This document shows, in pieces, positions 12,901 through 24,900 of a stretch of 64,000 nt of DNA (position 1 is its first letter; every line of letters begins with the position of its first letter). The notes beneath the pieces are model-generated. The model had not been told where the DNA came from. It saw nothing but the letters and a program-made list of their open reading frames with translations, and did not search any database. The position numbers were made by a program, and so were the translations under genes. Source of the stretch: Achatina immaculata (lineage: Eukaryota; Mollusca; Gastropoda; Stylommatophora; Achatinidae); contig CM019714.1 in assembly GCA_009760885.1 (NCBI GenBank), positions 5,483,312 to 5,547,311 of the forward strand, written 5' to 3'.

Positions 12901-15900
12901 TTTTGATGAAGCCCTCTGGTTTGGCCCCTGCTGCTAGCTGGTCGGCTTTGTTGTTTCCGTTGACTCTGGCATGACCTGGACAGTAAATCCACGTGATGTG
13001 TTTGATGTGAGGATTTATTAATTACTTCTTGCCACTCACTTCCACTTTCTTTAACAGATTTTGAGAGCTGGTAATGATAGTGATGCAATGTTTTCTGTAT
13101 CGCTCCCCGTTTTAATGCTTGTGTGATGGCATCTATTTTTATGCACATACTTAAACAAGTGTTCGTACAAGGTATAAGCCCCAGCCATGAGTTTGAGAGT
13201 TTTGCCTCTGCGTTGTTTTTTTCTCTGCTGAAAACATTTCTCTTTACTTTTTTTAGAACCTTTAGTTTTGGTTCTCCTTATCTCCTAAAATCATTCAACG
13301 ACTCAGAACAGAGTAACTCTCCATGTGACACAGTCTTTTGCCAGTCTTCTCGTAGCTGGTGAAAACTATCATGATTGCTCTATAAATATCTCTGTATCTC
13401 AGTCTTGGTCTGTCTTCCCTCCACATGGACACCATACATGTATGTCAAAATTTTTGGTTCTATGCACCAATTATGTCAGTCTTGGTCTATCTTCCCTCCA
13501 CAAGGACACCATACATGTATGTCATCATTCTTGGATCTATGCACCAATTGTGGATTTTCAGCTGACCAGCGTCTGAAATTCTGCTTGTTCACACTTCCTG
13601 ACAACTCAAATGTGCTTCATTAAACATTATGAGGTTATTGAGCAAATTCGGATTTTCTTTAATGCATACTAGAAAATCGGTAGCACAGTCAAGTCTGTTA
13701 AATTTATCCAGATCATTCAGTTGCTGCATATCTTACAACTTTTAGGGTGGAAATGCAGATGATTATGAATGATGCGATGTAGTGAGTGATCCAACATACC
13801 AAGTGCCAAAGCTTGTCTAACAGCTGATCGACGAGGGCTACTAAGCAATGTGTTGCAGACTTCTTGAATTCGTTCAGGTGTCTGCTGAGTTCTTGGATGA
13901 CCAATAGACTTGTTATTAAGGAAATCAGCGGTTTCCTTAAATTTTTTGACCCACCTCAAAATTGTTCTCCAATCAGAAACATTACCACACGGATGCAATT
14001 CAAAATGGCGGCGAAACTTTTGTTGTACAGTAATAGACAATTCTCCACTTTTAAAATAAGTTTCCATGGTGAATGCGCAATGTTGTGTTTGCCAAGAAGC
14101 CATCGTTAAAATTTACTGTTTGTCTGCTGCATCCCTGATGCCATGGTTTTTTTCACACATATTCAGTTTCTGCACACTATGTTAGTTAAATCCAGCTATC
14201 CGTTATGCCAGACCCTATATTTATTTTTACCTTTTACAGTCTGCCAATTCCAAATTTCTCTCATTTTTGTATTATAATAACGACAACAAACTCTTCCAAT
14301 CTTGTCTTTACACTAGCTGCCATGACCATATCAAGAATGAGGAAAAAATAACTAAAACAAAACAGTTAGAAATTAAAAGTTATCTATATATCAGCTCAAA
14401 ATCTTATACGTAATGGACAATGTATGGATTCCCCATCACTCTACATTGTAAGAAACGGACACTGTATAGATTCCCCATCACTCTACACTTGTAAGAAATG
14501 GGCACTAGAAAGCAGATAAAAATAAACTAGAAGCAACAAGAATTTGAGAGAAAGATGAGACATGCATACTGAGCTAAAGCTAAACAGTATGGATGGAAGC
14601 AACATGAGGCACCAAGAGGAGAGATAATGAGAGACCAACAGAGCATGATCTGCAGAAATACTGCTCAAACATAACGGCCAGCGTGAAACAGTTGGTAAGC
14701 ACACAGAGAAGAGACTAGTGCAAAATGTTTGAAGTGAATGGAACTTATTGCTGTCTTGTACTGCGTTGAACATCGGATGCTTTGCTGACTGGTTTATGTA
14801 AAGAACTTGGCTACCCAACAACAGAAGCTACATGGTGACGCTGAAAATTGGTTATGTGCTCTCACAAAGTGTAACCGATAATGACAAAAATGACAAAAAG
14901 TGCACTGTGACATGGATAAGCAATTAAATTAGGCTGGTAATGGTTATGATTTTGTTGAGAAAACTAGAGCGGATGATAAGATGAATAAAGACAGAATTAT
15001 GAGCATAAGCAATTTCAAAGCCTTCGTGTGGGACGTTACCTAAACTTGGCATAACCCGCTTTAAGCCTTTTCTTGAACTGAATGAGACCCATAATGTCGG
15101 TGTAGATGAGATGAACCGGCAGCTCCTTCCGGCTCTGGCACGGTGTTTTTGCAGCCGGGACGTGGTTGAGGATTCTGTGAATATAATCACAAAAAGTTAC
15201 CCAAAAAAAAAAAAAACACTGACAATAAACCAAATGATTATTTTTTTCAGACTTTGCTCATTTCAAATCTGACATTTGTATAATAATCAAGGAACTGAAT
15301 ACAAGGAGGGAGACAGACAGACACTGGTTGGTTGTGATGGTGGTTGTGGTGGTGGGGGGGGGCGTGTGTGAGATGTGTGCAAAAAATATGCAAATATAGT
15401 GACAGTGGAATTTTCTGGGCACAGATTTTACATCCAAGTTAAAAAAAAAAAATCTGATTTAAAATAAAAATGAAAATATATTAATATGAGGCAACAATGA
15501 ACATGACTATTTAACTTCCGAAACTGTTTCTTGTTTGTGAAATATATGACAAGAGCAGAATTTCATATTTGACATGTTTGTTCTAGAACGTACTTACTCA
15601 ACCAGCTGCTCTACCTCACTAGTGATGGTAAGTTCATGTCCCAGTATGTACAAGGTTGATATAAGGTCGCTCCACTGGACCAACTCCCCAAGTGGACCTC
15701 CTGGATGAAGGATATGATTGTGAGAATACAAACACATAAAACCAGATCCTGACATTAAACAAAAAATGATACTGAAACACTGACATCATAACAGATGGCG
15801 ACTGCATTACAATGAATTGTATTAACTCTTTCCCTACCATCGGCCTTGTGACGGGCCGCATCCGGTTTCTCTAACTTCTGTCTTCTCATGATGTGTCAGA

Positions 15901-18900
15901 TGATTTAAATGTTTTTATATTTTTTTAACTTATATAATTAAACAGGGTCCAGCATAAAGCATGGCCATGGACTGACAGGCTGTGTGGGCGGTTGCTCCAT
16001 CTTGTTGAAACCATATTAGTCTCTTATTTCTATTGGCCTACTCTGGAATGAAGTATTCAGTTACCATATGCAAATAAAGATCACTATTAACAGTAAGAGG
16101 ACACCTGTCTTCGTCTTAAAAACAATATGAGGCAACGACGCTGTATGATGCAACACCAGAGCACACTGTTACTCGTTCACTATGGAGCTGTTTCTCATGC
16201 AGTAATTGTGGATTTTCAGCTGACCAGCGTCTGAAATTCTGCTTGTTCACACTTCCTGACAACTCAAAATGTGCTTCATTAAACATTATGAGGTTATTGA
16301 GCAAATTCGGATTTTCTTTAATGCATACTAGAAAATCGGTAGCACAGTCAAGTCTGTTAAATTTATCCAGATCATTCAGTTGCTGCATATCTTACAACTT
16401 TTAGGGTGGAAATGCAGATGATTATGAATGATGCGATGTAGTGAGTGATCCAACATACCAAGTGCCAAAGCTTGTCTAACAGCTGATCGACGAGGGCTAC
16501 TAAGCAATGTGTTGCAGACTTCTTGAATTCGTTCAGGTGTCTGCTGAGTTCTTGGATGACCAATAGACTTGTTATTAAGGAAATCAGCGGTTTCCTTAAA
16601 TTTTTTGACCCACCTCAAATTGTTCTCCAATCAGAAACATTACCACACGGATGCAATTCAAAATGGCGGCGAAACTTTTGTTGTACAGTAATAGACAATT
16701 CTCCACTTTTAAAATAAGTTTCCATGGTGAATGCGCAATGTTGTGTTTGCCAAGAAGCCATCGTTAAAATTTACTGTTTGTCTGCTGCATCCCTGATGCC
16801 ATGGTTTTTTTCACACATATTCAGTTTCTGCACACTATGTTAGTTAAATCCAGCTATCCGTTATGCCAGACCCTATATTTATTTTTACCTTTTACAGTCT
16901 GCCAATTCCAAATTTCTCTCATTTTTGTATTATAATAACGACAACAAACTCTTCCAATCTTGTCTTTACACTAGCTGCCATGACCATATCAAGAATGAGG
17001 AAAAAATAACTAAAACAAAACAGTTAGAAATTAAAAGTTATCTATATATCAGCTCAAAATCTTATACGTAATGGACAATGTATGGATTCCCCATCACTCT
17101 ACATTTGTAAGAAACGGACACTGTATAGATTCCCCATCACTCTACACTTGTAAGAAATGGGCACTAGAAAGCAGATAAAAATAAACTAGAAGCAACAAGA
17201 ATTTGAGAGAAAGATGAGACATGCATACTGAGCTAAAGCTAAACAGTATGGATGGAAGCAACATGAGGCACCAAGAGGAGAGATAATGAGAGACCAACAG
17301 AGCATGATCTGCAGAAATACTGCTCAAACATAACGGCCAGCGTGAAACAGTTGGTAAGCACACAGAGAAGAGACTAGTGCAAAATGTTTGAAGTGAATGG
17401 AACTTATTGCTGTCTTGTACTGCGTTGAACATCGGATGCTTTGCTGACTGGTTTATGTAAAGAACTTGGCTACCCAACAACAGAAGCTACATGGTGACGC
17501 TGAAAATTGGTTATGTGCTCTCACAAAGTGTAACCGATAATGACAAAAATGACAAAAAGTGCACTGTGACATGGATAAGCAATTAAATTAGGCTGGTAAT
17601 GGTTATGATTTTGTTGAGAAAACTAAGAGCGGATGATAAGATGAATAAAGACAGAATTATGAGCATAAGCAATTTCAAAGCCTTCGTGTGGGACGTTACC
17701 TAAACTTGGCATAACCCGCTTTAAGCCTTTTCTTGAACTGAATGAGACCCATAATGTCGGTGTAGATGAGATGAACCGGCAGCTCCTTCCGGCTCTGGCA
17801 CGGTGTTTTTGCAGCCGGGACGTGGTTGAGGATTCTGTGAATATAATCACAAAAAGTTACCCAAAAAAAAAAAAAACACTGACAATAAACCAAATGATTA
17901 TTTTTTTCAGACTTTGCTCATTTCAAATCTGACATTTGTATAATAATCAAGGAACTGAATACAAAGGAGGGAGACAGACAGACACTGGTTGGTTGTGATG
18001 GTGGTTGTGGTGGTGGGGGGGGGGGGGTGTGAGATGTGTGCAAAAAATATGCAAATATAGTGACAGTGGAATTTTCTGGGCACAGATTTTACTCCAAGTT
18101 AAAAAAAAAAATCTGATTTAAAATAAAAATGAAAATATATTAATATGAGGCAACAATGAACATGACTATTTAACTTCCGAAACTGTTTCTTGTTTGTGAA
18201 ATATATGACAAGAGCAGAATTTCATATTTGACATGTTTGTTCTAGAACGTACTTACTCAACCAGCTGCTCTACCTCACTAGTGATGGTAAGTTCATGTCC
18301 CAGTATGTACAAGGTTGATATAAGGTCGCTCCACTGGACCAACTCCCCAAGTGGACCTCCTGGATGAAGGATATGATTGTGAGAATACAAACACATAAAA
18401 CCAGATCCTGACATTAAACAAAAAATGATACTGAAACACTGACATCATAACAGATGGCGACTGCATTACAATGAATTGTATTAACTCTTTCCCTACCATC
18501 GGCCTTGTGACGGGCCGCATCCGGTTTCCACGTTCCTGCCTTGGGCCTTTGGATAGGTCTCTGGTTTGTTTCGCTGTAAAATCGGTTGAGTTTTTAGATC
18601 GCATGTTATGTGTATGCGTCACATTTATCCAATATTCTTTTCGCAAAGCATTATTAACAACAGGGGTCAAATGGAGTCAAATTCAATGTTTTCAACCAAA
18701 GTTTTCAGCTTTTATGTGTGACCTCGGAGGCCAACATGTCCCCCTACAACTAGAGCACTGTTCTTGAATGTATCCTAAGCAGATCTAGACATATTAAGAC
18801 TAGAGAAGTAGTTAGAAGGTTATTTCAAACATTATTTTAGTGAGAATGGCACATATAAATCACAATACAACATTGACAAGTCGATCTAGACATCTCAGAT

Positions 18901-21900
18901 GATAAGCAGTGTGGATCTATGCCTAGCCTATGGTAAGCAGGACACAATTACTGTCTAAAAAGACCACATTACTTCTTTTTTCCCTAAAACATTCTGCATT
19001 TATGAAATCTTCATGTATTATTTGTTATTTTGAAACAAAATAAGTACACTTGGTTAACATGGAAATACGTGTTTCATTCACTTTTACTAATCTACCCCCT
19101 ATACATTTCAAGACCCGCGCTTTTACTCTAGCATGCACTAGAATGTCCACATTTTCTTCCTGTGGCATGGGAAGAGTTAAGACTTTTGAAACAAGCTTAT
19201 CAGTGGGCTCCACCATCTTGGAAGCTGTGGCAAACTCTTCTAAATCAGGCAGGAGAGAATAAGCCTGTTAACAGAAACACTACACATAGGTGGGACTAGG
19301 TCTTGGACAAGTCTAGCTTGTCACCCTCCACAGAGGTGGGACTAGGTCTTGGACAAGTCTAGCTTGTCACCCTCCACAGAGGTGGGACTAGGTCTTGGAC
19401 AAGTCTAGCTTCTCACCCTCCACAGAGGTGGGACTAGGTCTTGGACAAGTCTAGCCTGCCACCCTCCACAGAGGTGGGACTAGGTCTTGGACAAGTCTAG
19501 TTTGCCACCCTCCACAGAGGTGGGACTAGGTCTTGGACAAGTCTAGCCTTGCCACCCTCCACAGAGGTGGGACTAGGTCTTGGACAAGTCTAGCCTTGCC
19601 ACCCTCCACAGAGGTGGGACTAGGTCTTGGACAAGTCTAGCTCGTCACCCTCCACAGAGGTGGGACTAGGTCTTGGACAAGTCTAGCTCGTCACCCTCCA
19701 CAGAGGTGGGACTAGGTCTTGGACAAGTCTAGCTTCTCACCCTCCACAGAGGTGGGACTAGGTCTTGGATGACCAATAGACTTGTTATTAAGGAAATCAG
19801 CGGTTTCCTTAAATTTTTTGACCCACCTCAAAATTGTTCTCCAATCAGAAACATTACCACACGGATGCAATTCAAAATGGCGGCGAAACTTTTGTTGTAC
19901 AGTAATAGACAATTCTCCACTTTTAAAATAAGTTTCCATGGTGAATGCGCAATGTTGTGTTTGCCAAGAAGCCATCGTTAAAATTTACTGTTTGTCTGCT
20001 GCATCCCTGATGCCATGGTTTTTTTCACACATATTCAGTTTCTGCACACTATGTTAGTTAAATCCAGCTATCCGTTATGCCAGACCCTATATTTATTTTT
20101 ACCTTTTACAGTCTGCCAATTCCAAATTTCTCTCATTTTTGTATTATAATAACGACAACAAACTCTTCCAATCTTGTCTTTACACTAGCTGCCATGACCA
20201 TATCAAGAATGAGGAAAAAATAACTAAAACAAAACAGTTAGAAATTAAAAGTTATCTATATATCAGCTCAAAATCTTATACGTAATGGACAATGTATGGA
20301 TTCCCCATCACTCTACATTTGTAAGAAACGGACACTGTATAGATTCCCCATCACTCTACACTTGTAAGAAATGGGCACTAGAAAGCAGATAAAAATAAAC
20401 TAGAAGCAACAAGAATTTGAGAGAAAGATGAGACATGCATACTGAGCTAAAGCTAAACAGTATGGATGGAAGCAACATGAGGCACCAAGAGGAGAGATAA
20501 TGAGAGACCAACAGAGCATGATCTGCAGAAATACTGCTCAAACATAACGGCAGCGTGAAACAGTTGGTAAGCACACAGAGAAGAGACTAGTGCAAAATGT
20601 TTGAAGTGAATGGAACTTATTGCTGTCTTGTACTGCGTTGAACATCGGATGCTTTGCTGACTGGTTTATGTAAAGAACTTGGCTACCCAACAACAGAAGC
20701 TACATGGTGACGCTGAAAATTGGTTATGTGCTCTCACAAAGTGTAACCGATAATGACAAAAATGACAAAAAGTGCACTGTGACATGGATAAGCAATTAAA
20801 TTAGGCTGGTAATGGTTATGATTTTGTTGAGAAAACTAAGAGCGGATGATAAGATGAATAAAGACAGAATTATGAGCATAAGCAATTTCAAAGCCTTCGT
20901 GTGGGACGTTACCTAAACTTGGCATAACCCGCTTTAAGCCTTTTCTTGAACTGAATGAGACCCATAATGTCGGTGTAGATGAGATGAACCGGCAGCTCCT
21001 TGGCTCTGGCACGGTGTTTTTGCAGCCGGGACGTGGGTTGAGGATTCTGTGAATATAATCACAAAAAGTTACCCAAAAAAAAAAAAAACACTGACAATAA
21101 ACCAAATGATTTTTTTTCAGACTTTGCTCATTTCAAATCTGACATTTGTATAATAATCAAGGAACTGAATACAAGGAGGGAGACAGACAGACACTGGTTG
21201 GTTTGTGATGGTGGTTGTGGTGGTGGGGGGGGGGGGGTGTGAGATGTGTGCAAAAAATATGCAAATATAGTGACAGTGGAATTTTCTGGGCACAGATTTT
21301 ACATCCAAGTTAAAAAAAAAAAATCTGATTTAAAATAAAATGAAAATATATTAATATGAGGCAACAATGAACATGACTATTTAACTTCCGAAACTGTTTC
21401 TTGTTTGTGAAATATATGACAAGAGCAGAATTTCATATTTGACATGTTTGTTCTAGAACGTACTTACTCAACCAGCTGCTCTACCTCACTAGTGATGGTA
21501 AGTTCATGTCCCAGTATGTACAAGGTTGATATAAGGTCGCTCCACTGGACCAACTCCCCAAGTGGACCTCCTGGATGAAGGATATGATTGTGAGAATACA
21601 AAAAAAAAAAAAACACTGACAATAAACCAAATGATTATTTTTTTCAGACTTTGCTCATTTCAAATCTGACATTTGTATAATAATCAAGGAACTGAATACA
21701 AGGAGGGAGACAGACAGACACTGGTTGGTTGTGATGGTGGTTGTGGTGGTGGGGGGGGGGGGGTGTGAGATGTGTGCAAAAAATATGCAAATATAGTGAC
21801 AGTGGAATTTTCTGGGCACAGATTTTACATCCAAGTTAAAAAAAAAAATCTGATTTAAAATAAAAATGAAAATATATTAATATGAGGCAACAATGAACAT

Positions 21901-24900
21901 GACTATTTAACTTCCAAAACTGTTTCTTGTTTGTGAAATATATGACAAGAGCAGAATTTCATATTTGACATGTTTGTTCTAGAGCGTACTTACTCAACCA
22001 GCTGCTCTACCTCACTAGTGATGGTAAGTTCATGTCCCAGTATGTACAAGGTTGATATAAGGTCGCTCCACTGGACCAACTCCCCAAGTGGACCTCCTGG
22101 ATGAAGGATATGATTGTGAGAATACAAACACATAAAACCAGATCCTGACATTAAACAAAAAATGATACTGAAACACTGACACCATAACAGATGGCGACTG
22201 CATTACAATGAATTGTATTAACTCTTTCCCTACCATTGGCCTCGTTGCGGACCGCATCCGGTTTCCACGCTCCTGCCTTGGGCCTTTGTATAGGTCTCTG
22301 GTTTGTTTCGCTGTAAAATCGGCTGAGCTTTTAGATCGCATGTTATGTGTATGCGTCACATTAATCCAGCATTCTTTTTGCAAAGCATTATTAACAATAG
22401 GGGTCAAATGGAGTCAAATTCAATGTTTTCAACCAAAGTTTTCAGCTTTTATGTATGACCTCGGAGGCCAACATGTCCCCCTACAGTAGAGCACTGTTCT
22501 TGAATGTATCCTAAGCAGATATAGACATATTAAGACTAGAGAAGTAGTTAGAAGGTTATTTCAAACATTATTTTAGTGAGAATGGCACATATAAATCACA
22601 GTACAACATTGACAAGTTGATCTAGACATCTCAGATGATAAGCAGTGTGGATCTATGCCTAGCCGATGGTAAGTAGGACACAATTATTGTCTAAAAAGAA
22701 CACAGTACTTCTTTTTTCCCTAAAACATTCTGCATTTATGAAATCTTCATGCATTTTTTGTTATTTTGAAACATAGTAAGTACACTTGGTTAACATGGAA
22801 ATACGTGTTTCATTCACTTTTACTAATCTACCCCTATACATTTCAAGACCCGCACTTTTACTCTGGCATGCACTAGAATGTCCACATTTTCTTCCTGTGG
22901 CATGGGAAGAGTTAAGACTTTTGAAACAAGCTTATCACCCTCCACAGAGGTGGACTAGGTCTTGGACAAGTCTAGCCTGCCACCCTCCACAGAGGTGGAC
23001 TAGGTCATGGACAAGTCTAGCCTGCCACCCTCCACAGAGGTGGGACTAGGTCATGGACAAGTCTAGCTTGTCACCCTCCACAGAGGTGGGACTAGGTCTT
23101 GGACAAGTCTAGCTTCTCGCCCTCCACAGAGGTGGGACTAGGTCTTGGACAAGTCTAGCTTCTCACCCTCCACAGAGGTGGGACTAGGTCTTGGACAAGT
23201 CTAGCTTGCCACCCTCCACAGAGGTGGGACTAGGTCTTGGACAAGTCTAGCTTCTCACCCTCCACAGAGGTGGGACTAGGTCTTGGACAAGTCTAGCTTC
23301 TCACCCTCCACAGAGGTGGGACTAGGTCATGGACAAGTCTAGCTTGCCACCCTCCACAGAGGTGGGACTAGGTCTTGGACAAGTCTAACTTCTCACCCTC
23401 CACAGAGGTGGGACTAGGTCTTGGACAAGTCTAGCTTCTCACCCTCCACAGAGGTGGGACTAGGTCTTGGACAAGTCTAGCTTCTCACCCTCCACAGAGG
23501 TGGGACTAGGTCTTGGACAAGTCTAGCTTCTCACCCTCCACAGAGGTGGGACTAGGTCTTGGACAAGTCTAGCTTCTCACCCTCCACAGAGGTGGGACTA
23601 GGTCTTGGACAAGTCTAGCCTGCCACCCTCCACAGAGGTGGGACTAGGTCTTGGACAAGTCTAGCCTGCCACCCTCCACAGAGGTGGGACTAGGTCTTGG
23701 ACAAGTCTAGCTTGTCACCCTCCACAGAGGTGGGACTAGGTCTTGGACAAGTCTAGCTTCTCACCCTCCACAGAGGTGGGACTAGGTCTTGGACAAGTCT
23801 AGCTTCTCACCCTCCACAGAGGTGGGACTAGGTCTTGGACAAGTCTAGCTTCACCCTCCACAGGTGGGACTAGGTCTTGGACAAGTCTAGCTCTCACCCT
23901 CCACAGAGGTGGGACTAGGTCTTGGACAAGTCTAGCTCGTCACCCTCCACAGAGGTGGGACTAGGTCTTGGACAAGTCTAGCCTGCCACCCTCCACAGAG
24001 GTGGGACTAGGTCTTGGACAAGTCTAGCCTGCCACCCTCCACAGAGGTGGGACTAGGTCTTGGACAAGTCTAGCTTGTTACCCTCCACAGAGGTGGGACT
24101 AGGTCTTGGACAAGTCTAGCCTGCCACCCTCCACAGAGGTGGGACTAGGTCTTGGACAAGTCTAGCCTGCCACCCTCCACTACCTGTGCTTTTATTCCAG
24201 AACAAGCATGTGCTACACATAGCCAACTGTCCTATTCTAGACCTTGCCATGATCTCCAGAGTCATCAGCTGCTAGGACAGCTCTAGATCTTCCACACCCC
24301 TGATAACAGCTGACCCATTGGTCAAACCAAACCTTCCACACCCCTGATAACAGCTGACCCATTGGTCCAACCAAACCTTCCACACCCCTGATAACAGCTG
24401 ACCCAGTGGTCAAACCAAACCTTCCACACCCCTGATAACAGCTGACCCATTGGTCCAACCAAACCTTCCACACCCCTGATAACAGCTGACCCATTGGTCA
24501 AACCAAACCTTCCACACCCCTGGTAACAGCTGACCCATTGGTTCAACCAAACCTTCCACACCCCTGATAACAGCTGACCCATTGGTCAAACCAAACCTTC
24601 CACACCCCTGATAACAGCTGACCCAGTGGTCAAACCAAACCTTCCACACCCCTGATAACAGCTGACCCAGTGGTCAAACCAAACCTTCCACACCCCTGAT
24701 AACAGCTGACCCAGTGGTCAAACCAAACCTTCCACACCCCTGATAACATCTGACCCAGTGGTCCAACCAAACCTTCCACACCCCTGATAACAGCTGACCC
24801 AGTGGTCCAACCAAACCTTCCACACCCCTCATAACAGCTGACCCATTGGTCCAACCAAACCTTCCACACTCCTGATAACAGCTGAGCCAGTTGTCCAACC

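Larger units (their letters stand above)
13549..15866. repeat. duplicated module A (transposon + exon 10 + exon 9 + MITE end)
   Basis: Shared almost base for base with modules B (from 16205) and C (from 19764). The module holds the transposon remnant, 0.9 kb of unique intron, exon 10, a G-rich GT microsatellite, exon 9 and the first 40 bp of a TTAA-type MITE, then stops at 15866. Confidence 0.93.
16205..19263. repeat. duplicated module B
   Basis: Same order as module A, but extended on the right by the complete TTAA-flanked MITE (18481-19180) and about 80 bp more. It differs from A only by scattered indels in homopolymers. Confidence 0.92.
19764..21599. repeat. duplicated module C (truncated)
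   Basis: Matches 13.89-15.72 kb. It ends at gagaataca where an A run joins it to module D. Confidence 0.92.
21600..22935. repeat. duplicated module D (exon 9 and MITE only)
   Basis: Begins inside the A run that in other modules follows exon 10, so it lacks the transposon and exon 10. It continues through exon 9 and a full MITE copy into the second 46-bp array. Confidence 0.9.

Noticed and set aside
14483..14821. 112-residue minus frame (LGSQVLYINQSAKHPMF) as a gene or as MGAT5 exon 11
   Set aside because: It has no similarity to the expected exon, is part of the repeated module, and no flanking splice phases fit.
15634..15861. 75-residue minus frame MRPVTRPMVGKELIQF as a small protein
   Set aside because: It runs over MGAT5 exon 9 in the wrong frame and over intron sequence.
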